In this document: positions 1-9,695 of the stretch, one piece after another | How positions within the stretch are numbered: the stretch's first letter is position 1 | How the letters are laid out: every line of letters begins with the position of its first letter | Source: Thalassotalea nanhaiensis | Lineage (GTDB): Bacteria > Pseudomonadota > Gammaproteobacteria > Enterobacterales > Alteromonadaceae | DNA: 64,000 nucleotides | NCBI RefSeq assembly: GCF_031583575.1 | Contig: NZ_CP134146.1 | Location: forward strand, 1,054,001 to 1,118,000 | Direction of reading: 5' to 3' | Position numbers and translations under genes: made by a program | The notes under the pieces: model-generated | The model's input: only the letters and a program-made list of their open reading frames with translations | Databases searched by the model: none | What the model was told of the DNA's origin: nothing

Positions 1-525
1 GTCATGATTGATGATGCCAAATTAAATGTGCGTTATAACGAATTGGGTTTTATAGCAAATGACCTAAAAGAAGATGATATTAGGCAACCTGTTCGAGTTA
101 TAATTGACAGTCAAAATCGCCTGACACCATCTTTGGCTTTGTTCAATCAACAATCTCCGGTAATTTTAGTTCGTACAACGGTTGAAAATGAGCACCAATG
201 GCCGCATTTTGTAAAACAGATACAAGTTAACGAACGCTTAGGTAAAGCAGACTTAACTGATTTGATCACTAAACTTGCAGAGCTTGGACTAAATACTTTA
301 TGGCTAGAAAGCGGCGCACGTTTAGCCGGAGCTTTTATAAGGCAAAATTTGGTTGATGAACTGATACTCTATCAAGCACCTAAATTAATGGGTGAGAACA
401 CTCGTGGCTTGTTTGATATTGAGCAATTAACAAGTTTAAAAGACGCGATATCATTAGATATCAAAGATATACGTATGATAGGCGCTGATATTAAAATTAC
501 AGCGACTGTGAATAAACAAATTTAA
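1..525 (+). CDS. ribD: RibD C-terminal reductase domain (5' end cut by window)
   Basis: This is the C-terminal part of the bifunctional riboflavin enzyme RibD; the reading frame is open from the first base, so the deaminase domain and true start lie upstream. The visible 174 codons match the reductase domain, which reduces the ribosylamino-pyrimidine intermediate with NADPH. Supporting motifs are WLESGARLAGAF (cofactor loop), then LVDELILYQAPKLMG, typical of the end of RibD. The stop is 36 bp before ribE, and ribBA follows, so the gene heads a rib operon. A stand-alone reductase is the alternative, but the operon context favours RibD. Confidence 0.88.
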   Translation, partial: VMIDDAKLNVRYNELGFIANDLKEDDIRQPVRVIIDSQNRLTPSLALFNQQSPVILVRTTVENEHQWPHFVKQIQVNERLGKADLTDLITKLAELGLNTLWLESGARLAGAFIRQNLVDELILYQAPKLMGENTRGLFDIEQLTSLKDAISLDIKDIRMIGADIKITATVNKQI

Positions 526-561
526 CATATTAAGCAGCAATGCTTATTTGAAGGCACATTA

Positions 562-1230
562 ATGTTTACCGGAATTGTAGAAGCAATTGGTCAAGTAAAA
601 GCGATAAATTTAAACGCGAACGGTGCACGAGTTGTTATCGCCATTGGTAACTTAGATTTAGCCGATGTAAAGCTTGGCGATTCGATTGCCACCAACGGTA
701 TCTGTTTAACCGTTGTCGATTTTGATGGTGCAAGTTACAGCGCTGATGTTTCGAGTGAAACGTTAACCCGTACCGGTTTTGCCAATTATAGTACTGGCAC
801 GAAAGTTAACCTTGAAAAGGCTATGCTTCCTACCACTCGTTTTGGCGGTCATATGGTTAGTGGCCATGTTGATGGTATTGGCAAGTTACTGTCGATAAAG
901 CAGGTAGGTAATTCAATTGAATATTGGATTGAACTCAGCGACTCATTAAAGCAGTATGTGGCCGAAAAAGGCTCAATTACCGTCGATGGTGTAAGCTTAA
1001 CGGTTAACTCGGTTGAAGATAACCGCTTTCGGTTAACAATTGTTCCACATACCACAGAACAAACTATTATTAGTACATACCAAGTTGGGCAAAAGGTGAA
1101 TCTAGAAGTAGATTTAATTGCCCGCTATATTGAACGATTATTATTTTGCCAAGAGCAAGATAGTACAGCACAGATAAGCTCTGGCATAAGCAAAGAACTG
1201 CTATTGCGTAGCGGTTTTATAAAAGGTTAA
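562..1230 (+). CDS. ribE: Riboflavin synthase, alpha chain
   Basis: Catalyses the dismutation of two 6,7-dimethyl-8-ribityllumazine molecules to riboflavin. The start [12 protein letters not shown] is the family signature. Two lumazine-binding beta-barrel repeats are visible, about residues 1-97 and 98-195; the second opens with [11 protein letters not shown] and contains [14 protein letters not shown]. Length (222 aa) is near the usual 200-220. It lies between ribD and ribBA, with the next gene only 6 bp downstream, which indicates cotranscription and probably translational coupling. I see no FMN riboswitch in front of it. Confidence 0.95.
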   Translation: MFTGIVEAIGQVKAINLNANGARVVIAIGNLDLADVKLGDSIATNGICLTVVDFDGASYSADVSSETLTRTGFANYSTGTKVNLEKAMLPTTRFGGHMVSGHVDGIGKLLSIKQVGNSIEYWIELSDSLKQYVAEKGSITVDGVSLTVNSVEDNRFRLTIVPHTTEQTIISTYQVGQKVNLEVDLIARYIERLLFCQEQDSTAQISSGISKELLLRSGFIKG

Positions 1231-1236
1231 TAAACA

Positions 1237-2346
1237 ATGAAATTAAATACACCACAAGAAATTATCAACGATATCGCGCTTGGTAAAATGGTTATCTTGA
1301 TGGATGATGAAGATCGTGAAAATGAAGGTGATTTCATCATGGCGGCTGAAAAAGTTACGCCTGATGCAATTAACTTTATGGCCACACATGGTCGTGGCTT
1401 AATTTGTATGCCGATGTCACGCGAAAAATGTGAAACGTTAAAATTACCTCTGATGGTGGATAAAAACGACGCACAATTTACGACTAACTTTACTGTATCT
1501 ATTGAAGCTGCTCGTGGTGTTACTACTGGTATTTCAGCAGCTGATCGTGCAACGACTGTATTAGCAGCGTGTGATAAAGATGCAGACCACCGCTCAATTG
1601 TACAACCAGGTCATATATTTCCATTAATTGCTAAAGATGGCGGAGTACTTAACCGTGCGGGTCATACTGAAGCTGGTGTTGATTTAGCTCGTATGGCAGG
1701 TTGTGAACCAGCTGCAGTTATTGTTGAAATTTTAAATGAAGACGGCACTATGGCGCGACGTCCTGATTTAGAGTTAATTGCTGAAAAACACGATGTTAAA
1801 ATGGGTACCATTGCCGATTTAATCGAATATCGAAATGCAACTGAAACTACCATTACTCGTGTAAGCGAGTGTAAATTGCCAACTCAATTTGGTGAATTTG
1901 ATCTAGTTTCATTTACCGATACCATCGATGGTCAAACGCACTTTGCTCTTACTAAAGGTGAGATAAAGCCTGATCAACCGACTTTGGTTCGTGTACATTT
2001 GGAAAATACCTTCCGTGATTTACTGTTTTCTACACGAGATAGCAAAAACAACTGGCCAATTGGTAATGCCTTAGAAAAAATTGGCAAAGAGGGTGGGGTG
2101 CTAGTCTTGCTTGGTAAGCATGAATCGCCGCAACACCTTATTCAACAAGTTGAAAAATATGCTAAGCAAGATCAAGGCATTGAAGTTGATGAAGTGACTA
2201 AACACGTTGGTTCTCGAAATGTTGGTGTCGGTTCACAAATTTTAGCGAATTTAGGTGTTCATAAAATGCGCCTCTTAAGCTCACAAACTAAATACCACTC
2301 ATTATCTGGTTTTGGTTTAGAGATTGTTGAATACATATCTGAGTAA
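1237..2346 (+). CDS. ribBA: 3,4-dihydroxy-2-butanone-4-phosphate synthase with degenerate GTP cyclohydrolase II-like domain
   Basis: Residues 1-200 are a complete DHBP synthase (RibB), which converts ribulose-5-phosphate to the four-carbon riboflavin precursor: [10 protein letters not shown] binds metal and substrate, and [13 protein letters not shown] is the second signature. Residues 205-369 have the fold and length of GTP cyclohydrolase II, but the zinc-binding cysteines of the usual HSEC...RCDCG region are absent; the corresponding stretch reads [20 protein letters not shown]. The second half is therefore probably not a cyclohydrolase and may be structural or regulatory, as in other gammaproteobacterial RibBX-type proteins. 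A separate ribA is expected elsewhere in the genome. Confidence 0.9.
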   Translation: MKLNTPQEIINDIALGKMVILMDDEDRENEGDFIMAAEKVTPDAINFMATHGRGLICMPMSREKCETLKLPLMVDKNDAQFTTNFTVSIEAARGVTTGISAADRATTVLAACDKDADHRSIVQPGHIFPLIAKDGGVLNRAGHTEAGVDLARMAGCEPAAVIVEILNEDGTMARRPDLELIAEKHDVKMGTIADLIEYRNATETTITRVSECKLPTQFGEFDLVSFTDTIDGQTHFALTKGEIKPDQPTLVRVHLENTFRDLLFSTRDSKNNWPIGNALEKIGKEGGVLVLLGKHESPQHLIQQVEKYAKQDQGIEVDEVTKHVGSRNVGVGSQILANLGVHKMRLLSSQTKYHSLSGFGLEIVEYISE

Positions 2347-2422
2347 GTTTAAGAAACGAGAGACGAGAAACGAAGAGCAATAAACACTCCTTTTCCTTAA
2401 CTCGTTTCAGGAGCTACTATTG

Positions 2423-2464
2423 AAAAAGCCAGAATATGGGATGACCAATTCTGGCTTTTTACTT
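2423..2464 (+). terminator. Rho-independent terminator after the rib operon
   Basis: A 13-bp perfect stem (AAAAAGCCAGAAT / ATTCTGGCTTTTT) with a 12-nt loop ends in a T tract, 77 bp after the ribBA stop. The A-rich 5' arm could also let it act on the opposite strand for yedI, whose stop is at 2481. Confidence 0.85.
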
Positions 2465-2480
2465 CGTAGACTTTTAACTT

Positions 2481-3416
2481 TTAAGATTTTATCTTTTGAT
2501 ATGCACTATAGATTAGGTTAAATATCATTAGCGCAACAGCACCGGCAATTATGCCAACAACGCCATTGAAAACAGGAGCGCTAAACCAGACGACTATGTC
2601 AGAGGTGATACTTTGTTCTATCGTTTCTAATAAATGGTGTAAATATGGCAAGCCATGAACAATAATACCGCCACCCACTAGAAACATTGCCGCTGTACCT
2701 ACAATCGCTAACGTTTTCATTAGTTTTGGTGCAAAACTTAATAAGCCTCTACCGATCAGTTGCTTGCATTTACCCCAAGATGTTTGAACCGGTTGTTTTA
2801 GTAAATGCAGACCCAAATCATCAAGTTTAACGATACCTGCAACTAAGCCATAAACGCCTACGGTCATAAGTAGAGCAATTAAAGAAACAACACTTGTCTG
2901 TTCTAGGATGCTTTTGTTTTGCACTGTTCCCAAAGCAATAACGATTATCTCGGCTGACAAAATAAAGTCGGTTTTTATAGCCCCTTTAATTTTCTCTTTT
3001 TCAAACTCCAACATATCCACTTCTGGGTTTGATAACGCTTCTAGATCGCGCTGATGCTCAGCCTCTTTTTCTTCTTTACTGGTGAATAAAGAATGAGCTA
3101 TTTTTTCAACACCTTCAAAACAAAGGTACAAGCCGCCAATCATTAATAATGGTGTGATTAACCATGGAATAAATGCGCTGATCAATAGAGCAGAGGGAAC
3201 GAGGATCAATTTATTAATAAATGAGCCTTTCGCCACAGCCCATACCACAGGTATTTCTCTGTCTGCTTTTACCCCTTGCACTTGCTGCGCATTTAAAGCT
3301 AAGTCATCGCCTAATACCCCTGCAGTTTTTTTAGCGGCCACCTTTGTCATTAATGCAACGTCATCTAGAGCGACTGCAATTTTATCAATCAATGTTATTA
3401 AGCTGGTGCCTGCCAT
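2481..3416 (-). CDS. yedI: DUF808 inner-membrane protein (YedI family)
   Basis: A DUF808/YedI membrane protein of unknown biochemical role. The N-terminus MAGTSLITLIDKIAVALDDVA is followed by the conserved KTAGVLGDDLALNAQQV, and four or more hydrophobic segments follow (e.g. LILVPSALLISAFIPWLI and the C-terminal VVGIIAGAVALMIFNLIY). I place the start at the ATG at 3416, because AAGG sits just upstream of it; an upstream in-frame TTG at 3440 lacks such a site. The gene is preceded by a strong minus-strand hairpin with a T run about 80 bp upstream, which may matter for its expression. Confidence 0.88.
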   Translation of the reverse strand: MAGTSLITLIDKIAVALDDVALMTKVAAKKTAGVLGDDLALNAQQVQGVKADREIPVVWAVAKGSFINKLILVPSALLISAFIPWLITPLLMIGGLYLCFEGVEKIAHSLFTSKEEKEAEHQRDLEALSNPEVDMLEFEKEKIKGAIKTDFILSAEIIVIALGTVQNKSILEQTSVVSLIALLMTVGVYGLVAGIVKLDDLGLHLLKQPVQTSWGKCKQLIGRGLLSFAPKLMKTLAIVGTAAMFLVGGGIIVHGLPYLHHLLETIEQSITSDIVVWFSAPVFNGVVGIIAGAVALMIFNLIYSAYQKIKS

Positions 3417-3495
3417 GGTATTACCTTTATTATTATTCAAAACTCTACTAGCTAAAGTATTTTGTTAACTCTGCAGTGAATATAGCGCATTTACC

Positions 3496-3535
3496 AAAAA
3501 AAAAGCACATAACTAATGTTATGTGCTAAAAAAAA
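3496..3535 (-). terminator. Terminator-type hairpin in the leader of yedI
   Basis: A 10-bp perfect stem (AGCACATAAC / GTTATGTGCT) with a 4-nt loop, flanked by runs of nine and eight A on the + strand. Read on the minus strand it is a stem followed by a nine-T run, a textbook intrinsic terminator, yet it lies upstream of yedI and no minus-strand protein gene precedes it. It may end a small RNA or act as a leader attenuator. Confidence 0.6.
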
Positions 3536-3831
3536 CTAAGGAGAAATATAACTACATAATGTATGAGCATGTAAAAATAAAAAAGTTCATAAATGTCTAA
3601 AAAAAACTAAAAAAACTTTTATTTTCTGGCAGAATAGGGTTTGTGACCTTTACAGTTTTGTTTTGCAGTTGAGTCGTTGTTATTTGTACACAGCAATTCA
3701 TGTGATATGTAGTTATTCTACTCGAACATAAATTAACGCAGCTGAAATGATAAGTAATCACTGCACTTTGGGGTCATCTATACTTGAAAAAAACAAGACA
3801 CCCTATATAAAACAGCATCTTCTGAGTCGTT
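3536..3831. other. Intergenic stretch without recognisable gene
   Basis: About 300 AT-rich bases between the hairpin and the lipoprotein gene at 3832. I see homopolymer A/T runs near 3600-3620 and the presumed promoter area of the downstream gene, but no open frame with a ribosome binding site and no clear operator. Confidence 0.4.
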
Positions 3832-4467
3832 ATGAATAAAAAAAATGCGCTGACAATAATAAAACCGCTAATAGTTATAGTCACTATGTTACAACTTAGT
3901 GGTTGTACTACTCCTCCGCCGGAAAACCCTGAGAATATTTGCGAGATCTTTAGAGAGCATCATAGTTGGTATGAAGGCGCTAAAGACATGAACGAGCGTT
4001 GGGGTGTGCCTATCCATGTACCTATGAGCATGATGTATCAAGAAAGCTCATTTAGAGCCGATGCTTTGCCGCCAAGAGACTATCTGTTCGGTTTTATACC
4101 TTGGGGCCGAGTAAGTAGTGCCTATGGTTTCTCACAGGCTAAAACATTGACCTGGGATGATTACATTCGTGAATCAGATAATAGTGGCGCCGATCGTGAT
4201 GACTTTGACGATGCGATTGATTTTATGGGTTGGTTTATTTCAAAAACTCAAAAAATAAATGGTATTTCAAAGTGGGACACGTACAGCCAGTATTTAAATT
4301 ATCACGAAGGCTGGGGCGGTTTTAAACGCAAAACCTACAATCAAAAGGCTTGGTTAGTTAAAGTAGCGCGTAAAGTTGACTCAAGAGCTAAAACATACGG
4401 TGGTCAATTAAAAAGTTGTCAAGATGAGCTCGACAGCAGTTGGTTATGGCGATTAATGTTTTACTAA
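3832..4467 (+). CDS. Putative lysozyme/SLT-like lipoprotein
   Basis: A 211-aa exported protein. The N-terminus is a lipoprotein signal ending in the lipobox LSGC (Cys25). The body contains MSMMYQESSFRADALPPRD, where the Glu in YQESSF resembles the catalytic glutamate of soluble lytic transglycosylases (consensus A..ESSF), followed by SSAYGFSQAKTLTW, comparable to the GLMQ region. This points to a peptidoglycan-cleaving or peptidoglycan-binding role at the outer membrane. The gene stands alone, convergent with the serine hydrolase gene and separated from it by a hairpin. Enzymatic activity is inferred, not certain. Confidence 0.65.
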   Translation: MNKKNALTIIKPLIVIVTMLQLSGCTTPPPENPENICEIFREHHSWYEGAKDMNERWGVPIHVPMSMMYQESSFRADALPPRDYLFGFIPWGRVSSAYGFSQAKTLTWDDYIRESDNSGADRDDFDDAIDFMGWFISKTQKINGISKWDTYSQYLNYHEGWGGFKRKTYNQKAWLVKVARKVDSRAKTYGGQLKSCQDELDSSWLWRLMFY

Positions 4468-4486
4468 GTATTGGCAATAAATTATG

Positions 4487-4510
4487 AAAGGGTAGCGAAA
4501 GCTACCCTTT
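4487..4510. terminator. Bidirectional hairpin between convergent genes
   Basis: A 10-bp perfect stem (AAAGGGTAGC / GCTACCCTTT) closed by a GAAA tetraloop, between the stops at 4467 (+) and 4550 (-). The T tract is short, so strength is uncertain. Confidence 0.7.
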
Positions 4511-4549
4511 AACGTTGAGTCTGTACGTTACTTGTCTTAACAGCGTTTG

Positions 4550-5587
4550 TTACTGACGAAGTAAATTCAAAATTTGTTCGTATGATGTGCTCGCTATATC
4601 TTCAGAGTTATCACCGGTTGTATTGATAAATTGAATTACTACAGCGTCAATTTTATTATCGTACCTCGCTATGCTCTGATAGCCAGGTAACCAACCAGAG
4701 TGCCCAAACCAATAAACAGAAGAATAAATGTCTTTTTCAGCAGGCGTTAATAGCGTTCCTGTATTTAATGCTCGAATGAACGTGGCAATATCTTTAACTG
4801 TTGAGATCATAGAGCCTCCAGGAATAGCATAATCTTGCTCTGACCTATCTATATTTCCCCAATAGCCTTTTACCAAAAGAGATTGGTCTACGTCAGTAAG
4901 CTCTGCATAGGTATCATACATTTCCAATGGTACAAGAATTTGTTCACGTACATATTCCTGATGATGATAGCCAAGCAAACGGTCTAAGATTTTACCGAGT
5001 AATAAATAATTAGTATTAGAATATTCATATTTACTGTCAGGTGTGAAATCAGCCGGTTTATCGAATGCATATAATAATGTTTTATCAATATCTGTATGGG
5101 CATTTTGCCAATCGAACCCTGATTGACTATCAAAATCAGCAATACCACTGCGGTGCTGCAACATATGAGCAATAGTAATGGTATTTGAATTTGCGATTCT
5201 TCCTGCTATTTCAGGCAACCAATAGGCTAAGGTGTCATTTAACGATAATTGTCCTTCCGCTATTAATTTAGTTGTGCTTACCGCAATAAATAACTTACTA
5301 ATACTGGCAATTTTAAATAGAGAGTTTTCATTTGCTGGTAGCATGTTTACTTTATCTTGCAGGCCGGCGACATAACTTTGATTAAGCTTATCTGTTTGAT
5401 CAATATAAACAAATATACCATCAACACCTTTATCTACTGCATTTTCTAAAATTTCTTCGATGCTTGTTGGCAATATTGTACCGTCAGGGTCAGTATCGAT
5501 ATTTTTTGAACTACTGCTTCCACCACAACTAGTCAGTAATAACATCGATAAAGTGAATAGTACTTTTGCCGTGTTTTTAATCGTCAT
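4550..5587 (-). CDS. Serine hydrolase lipoprotein, beta-lactamase class C / DD-peptidase fold
   Basis: A 345-aa member of the beta-lactamase-related serine hydrolases. It begins with a lipoprotein signal (LLLTSC, Cys21) followed by a Gly/Ser linker. All three active-site motifs are present: SxxK as SISK (Ser95-Lys98), YxN as YSN (Tyr189-Asn191) and HSG (His296-Gly298) in place of KTG. This pattern fits esterase/D-aminopeptidase-like members better than true class C beta-lactamases. It is likely anchored facing the periplasm. The substrate cannot be told from the sequence. Confidence 0.85.
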   Translation of the reverse strand: MTIKNTAKVLFTLSMLLLTSCGGSSSSKNIDTDPDGTILPTSIEEILENAVDKGVDGIFVYIDQTDKLNQSYVAGLQDKVNMLPANENSLFKIASISKLFIAVSTTKLIAEGQLSLNDTLAYWLPEIAGRIANSNTITIAHMLQHRSGIADFDSQSGFDWQNAHTDIDKTLLYAFDKPADFTPDSKYEYSNTNYLLLGKILDRLLGYHHQEYVREQILVPLEMYDTYAELTDVDQSLLVKGYWGNIDRSEQDYAIPGGSMISTVKDIATFIRALNTGTLLTPAEKDIYSSVYWFGHSGWLPGYQSIARYDNKIDAVVIQFINTTGDNSEDIASTSYEQILNLLRQ

Positions 5588-5704
5588 GAAAGAATTTACT
5601 CATAGTTAGATTGGTACAATGTAGCACGAAATTATGCGCTTATATTAACTGTTTTGCAGCACTTATATATCCGAAAGACAACGGTGACGTCTTAACTCTT
5701 GATA

Positions 5705-7309
5705 TTAATTATCGCCCAAAATCATATCTGCGGCCTTTGCACCAATCATAATACACGGGGCATTGGTGTTAGCACTAACAATGGTCGGCATGATAGAGGC
5801 ATCTGCAACTCTTAACTTTGAAATTCCATGCACCTGTAAACGATTATTAACCACGGCCATGTCATCATTGCCCATTTTGCAGCTACCTACGGGATGATAG
5901 ATATTATTCGATTTTGCTTTTAAAAATTCAATAATCTGCGCATCGGTTTGCACAGCTTCGCCTGGAGATATCTCACCTTTATTATTAGCTGCAAGCGGTT
6001 GTGTTGTCATCAGCTCTCGGGTCAAGCGTACCGCTTTTACCATGTCATTTATATCGTCATCATGGCTGAGTAAATTGCCATTAATTAACGGTGAGCTGTT
6101 GATGTCATTATCTTTTAAGGATATGCAGCCTCTGCTTTTAGGACGAAGTAAACAAACATGCATTGACAACCCTTGCTCAAAAAACATTTTAATATTTCGG
6201 CCATGATCATCCATCGCACCAGCGATTAATTGCCACTGAATATCTGGTCTGGCATTTGGATCACCGTTTAATGCTGTAAAGCCACCAGTTTCAACCAAAC
6301 TTGAAGTTAGGGTACCTGTTTTGTGTTTATAAAACCGTAAGCACTGTTTAGCTAAATTAATAAAAGGCTTAGGTTGGAAACTGATCAAGTTTTCTCGTTT
6401 ATGACGATTAACGATAATTGCATCTACGTGATCTTGCAGGTTTTTTCCGACTCCTTTTAAGTCATGTTTTACTTGAACGTTTAAAGGTTCAAGTTCGTCT
6501 TTATTACCTATGCCACTTAACATTAGCAACTGCGGACTATGAATTGCCCCGGCAGATAAAATAACTTCTTTATTGGCTGTTAGGGTAAGTACGCTGTTTG
6601 GATGTTGGTATTGCACGCCATAGGCTACTTTATCTTTAATTAATACTTTAGATACTTTGCTATGGGTTAACACCGTTAAATTTTTACGAGTTTTTGCCGG
6701 TGTTAAAAATGCTTTTGCAGCGCTAAAACGCAGGCCGTCTTTTTGGGTAACTTGATAATAGCCAACGCCGCCTTGTTTGGCTCCATTAAAGTCAGGATTA
6801 AAGGAGTAGCCGGCGTTTATGCCTGCTTGAATGAAGTCAGCTCCTATTGGGTGTGAAGAGCGTGAGTCGGCCACATTCAAACCGCCTGTTTTACCGTGGT
6901 ATTTGTCTACTATACGTTCTTGCGATTCAGTATTAATAAAGTAGGGCAGTACATCATCATAACCCCAACCATGATTACCTAGCGCTTGCCATTCATCATA
7001 ATCTTCACGTTGGCCACGGGTATATAGCATTGCATTTATTGCACTACTACCACCTAATCCCTTACCTCTGGGATTATAAATGGTACGGTTATTTTGTTGC
7101 TCCTGTTTCGTCGATTCCAAACAGTAATTAAACTTCTTTAAACGCATCAAGGCTGCGGTGCCAATGGGAATGTTTACCAAAGGATTATTATTAGTGCCTC
7201 CCGGCTCTATCAAGCACACAGTATATTGGCCACATTCACTAAGTCGATTGGCTAAAACACAACCAGACGAGCCGCCACCTACGATAATAAAATCAAACGA
7301 ATCAGACAT
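5705..7309 (-). CDS. GMC-family FAD oxidoreductase (choline/alcohol dehydrogenase-like)
   Basis: A 534-aa flavoprotein of the glucose-methanol-choline family. The FAD-binding dinucleotide fold is at the N-terminus (FIIVGGGSSGCVLANRL), the GMC signature follows (PRGKGLGGSSAINAMLYTRG), and the C-terminus carries the catalytic histidine motif HPVGSCKMG and a second FAD contact (LRVADASIMPTIVSANTNAP). Such enzymes oxidise primary alcohols such as choline or alkanols and pass electrons to the respiratory chain or oxygen. There is no betB or betI next to it, so calling it BetA would be unsafe; an alkanol dehydrogenase is equally possible. It appears monocistronic. Confidence 0.88.
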   Translation of the reverse strand: MSDSFDFIIVGGGSSGCVLANRLSECGQYTVCLIEPGGTNNNPLVNIPIGTAALMRLKKFNYCLESTKQEQQNNRTIYNPRGKGLGGSSAINAMLYTRGQREDYDEWQALGNHGWGYDDVLPYFINTESQERIVDKYHGKTGGLNVADSRSSHPIGADFIQAGINAGYSFNPDFNGAKQGGVGYYQVTQKDGLRFSAAKAFLTPAKTRKNLTVLTHSKVSKVLIKDKVAYGVQYQHPNSVLTLTANKEVILSAGAIHSPQLLMLSGIGNKDELEPLNVQVKHDLKGVGKNLQDHVDAIIVNRHKRENLISFQPKPFINLAKQCLRFYKHKTGTLTSSLVETGGFTALNGDPNARPDIQWQLIAGAMDDHGRNIKMFFEQGLSMHVCLLRPKSRGCISLKDNDINSSPLINGNLLSHDDDINDMVKAVRLTRELMTTQPLAANNKGEISPGEAVQTDAQIIEFLKAKSNNIYHPVGSCKMGNDDMAVVNNRLQVHGISKLRVADASIMPTIVSANTNAPCIMIGAKAADMILGDN

Positions 7310-7420
7310 ATAAAAGTTAAATTATAAATTAGGTAATCCAATCTAATCTATACAGGTTAAATTTACAAGGGAAGGTCATACCAGTTTTGGTCAGCTAAAT
7401 AGGTGTTCTTTTTGAAGTAT

Positions 7421-7444
7421 AAAAAAAGCTGCATTTGCAGCTTT
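7421..7444 (-). terminator. Intrinsic terminator after the CorB-like gene
   Basis: On the minus strand, an AAAGCTGC / GCAGCTTT stem with a 4-nt loop is followed by a run of seven T, about 45 bp past the stop at 7488. Confidence 0.8.
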
Positions 7445-7487
7445 CTTGAATTAACTTAGAATTGCCACGGACGGCATTAATACAAAA

Positions 7488-8765
7488 TTATTCAAATCGA
7501 ACTTGATAATGAGCAGGCATGATTCTTACTGATTTGATCATGTTGTCATTTACATCAATTATTTCCATTGGATAACCAGCAATTCGCATACTGATGTTTG
7601 GCTCTGGAATTTCTTCAAAATATTCAAGTATTAAACCGTTCAATGTTTTCGGGCCATCAATTGGCAGAGTCCAATTCATCTCTTTGTTGATGTCTCTAAC
7701 GTTTGCAGTACCATCAACCAGGAAACTACCATCTGGCTGAGCGTTCACTTCATCACTTGGTGCTGGTTCCATTGTGGTGGTGAAGTCACCAACAATTTCT
7801 TCTAAAATATCCTCCAGCGTCACTAAGCCCTGAATATCGCCATACTCGTCAACAACTAGACCTAAACGTTCTTTTGCGTGCTGAAACTTCAACAGTTGCA
7901 CATTAAGTGGAGTACCCTCAGGAATAAAGTACATTTCTCTCACGGAACGCAACAAGGTTGCTTTGCTAAATTGGTTTTTAGATAGCATTTTAACCGCGTC
8001 ACGCATATGTACGTAACCGACAACATCATCGATACTGTCACGGTATAATATTACCCGCGTATGATTGGCATGAGTTAATTGCTTTTGGATATCTTTCCAA
8101 TGGTCATTGATATCAATGCCCTGAATCTCACTGCGCGGGATCATGATATCTTCAACCGTTACTTTTTCTAAATCGAGAATGCTTACCAACATATCTTGAT
8201 CGCGAGCTGGCAACAACGCACTTGATTCATTCACAACGGTCCGCAGTTCTTCAGAGCTTAAGCTGTGCTCTTCTCTCTGCTCTGGGCTAATACGAAGTAA
8301 CACTAATATGCCATTGGTGATCCAGTTAAGTGCCACCACAAATGGGAACATTACTTTTAGTAATAGTTTTAATATTATTGAACTAGGGAAGGCAACTTTT
8401 TCAGGGTACAAGGCCGCTAAGGTTTTAGGCGTAACTTCTGCAAAGATAAGGATCACTAACGTTAAAATAATGGTGGCATATAAAACCCCAACATCACCAA
8501 ACAAACGTATACCAATAATGGTCGCTATTGCCGATGCCGCGATATTTACTAAGTTGTTACCAATTAAAATTAAGCCGATTAATCTATCAGGTCTGGCTAA
8601 TAGTGTACTGACTCGTTTTGCACCTTTGTGTTTTTTTTGCTCTAAATGGCGCAGGCGATAGCGATTAATCGACATCATGCCTGTTTCTGAGCTAGAAAAA
8701 TAAGCGGAGAGTAAAACGAGTAAACCGAGTATGCTAAAAAGCATACTTGTAGATATGTTGTCCAA
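7488..8765 (-). CDS. CNNM/CorC-type membrane protein with CBS domains (YfjD/CorB family)
   Basis: A 425-aa protein of the HlyC/CorC family. An N-terminal DUF21 (CNNM) membrane domain of about 190 residues holds several transmembrane helices (MLFSILGLLVLLSAYFSSSE...). Two CBS domains follow (IMIPRSEIQGIDIND and HMRDAVKMLSKN to GDIQGLVTLEDILEEIVGDF), then a C-terminal CorC_HlyC domain. Family members influence Mg2+/Co2+ efflux and magnesium homeostasis. The gene is followed closely on the same strand by nothing in this unit; ypjD lies just upstream, an arrangement also seen in E. coli (ypjD-yfjD), which supports both assignments. Confidence 0.88.
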   Translation of the reverse strand: MDNISTSMLFSILGLLVLLSAYFSSSETGMMSINRYRLRHLEQKKHKGAKRVSTLLARPDRLIGLILIGNNLVNIAASAIATIIGIRLFGDVGVLYATIILTLVILIFAEVTPKTLAALYPEKVAFPSSIILKLLLKVMFPFVVALNWITNGILVLLRISPEQREEHSLSSEELRTVVNESSALLPARDQDMLVSILDLEKVTVEDIMIPRSEIQGIDINDHWKDIQKQLTHANHTRVILYRDSIDDVVGYVHMRDAVKMLSKNQFSKATLLRSVREMYFIPEGTPLNVQLLKFQHAKERLGLVVDEYGDIQGLVTLEDILEEIVGDFTTTMEPAPSDEVNAQPDGSFLVDGTANVRDINKEMNWTLPIDGPKTLNGLILEYFEEIPEPNISMRIAGYPMEIIDVNDNMIKSVRIMPAHYQVRFE

Positions 8766-8843
8766 AAATGGGGCCCTATGTTGCCAAAATGATGTGAAGT
8801 AATATTTTAAACATCACTTCACAATATACTTATACCTTAACTT

Positions 8844-9644
8844 CTAAGATAAGAGAAACTCTTTTACAAATCTGCTACCAAAGTACGATAACGTTAACAA
8901 TGATGTTGCCACTACAGACAGTACTAATACTTTATTGCCACGCCAGCCCATTTTGTAATGACCACGCATAATGATCAGATAAATTGCTAAAGCAAATAAC
9001 GACAAAAGTGTCTTATGTAATGATTCTGGCGCAAAAAAACTTTCGATAAATACCAGGCCAACGGCTTGTGACAGGATTAAGCAGATTATACCGGCAAACA
9101 TGATCGAGAATAATTGTCCTTCAACTTGCATTAAAGGTGGTAAGTGATTAACCGCGCTAATTTTTTTAGATTTTAATTTGTAGTTTATATAGCTTACCTG
9201 GAAAGCATATAACGTCGCGATTACTAAAATACCATAAGATAATAACGCTAACGTTATATGAATCACTAACGGGATTTTAGTTGGATCAATTACTAAGTGG
9301 TGATCTTCAGGAACAAAAAACAACACTGTATGTAAAATGGCTGAAAATGCATATACCACTGGCAAAATTAAATTCGCTTTAAAGCGAATCGAAATTAATG
9401 TAACTGAAAAAGAAATAATGAATGCGACTAAAGCAATGACATTAACTAAGCTGAAATCTACATCGTTATGAAAGAAAATATTTTTTGATAATAATAAGCT
9501 GTGACCAACAACAGCCATACAACCAAGCGTTAAGTATACTTTCGGGTTAGGGCCTGTCGTGTCAAATAATTTTGATGAAACAGCTAAAGCGGCAGCCACA
9601 TATAATGTGATAACGGCAATGGTGAGAAAACTGACTAAATCCAC
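8844..9644 (-). CDS. ypjD: CcsA-like inner-membrane protein YpjD
   Basis: A 266-aa polytopic membrane protein with about eight hydrophobic segments and the cytochrome c assembly (CcsA/CcmC-like) core, including LVIHITLALLSYGILVIATL and a late histidine-containing loop. YpjD has no proven role. The start is a GTG at 9644, chosen because AGGAG lies six bases upstream. The next gene on the strand is the CorB-like gene, 78 bp further; the pair ypjD-corB is conserved beside ffh, which is also found here (11035). Regulation is not apparent. Confidence 0.85.
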   Translation of the reverse strand: MDLVSFLTIAVITLYVAAALAVSSKLFDTTGPNPKVYLTLGCMAVVGHSLLLSKNIFFHNDVDFSLVNVIALVAFIISFSVTLISIRFKANLILPVVYAFSAILHTVLFFVPEDHHLVIDPTKIPLVIHITLALLSYGILVIATLYAFQVSYINYKLKSKKISAVNHLPPLMQVEGQLFSIMFAGIICLILSQAVGLVFIESFFAPESLHKTLLSLFALAIYLIIMRGHYKMGWRGNKVLVLSVVATSLLTLSYFGSRFVKEFLLS

Positions 9645-9695
9645 CGTTTACTCCTGTAAGAGGGTTATTATTTTATATTTAATATAAAAACTATA

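Noticed and set aside
526-561. FMN riboswitch before ribE
   Set aside because: The 36-bp gap is far too short; no RFN element is visible anywhere in the rib operon.
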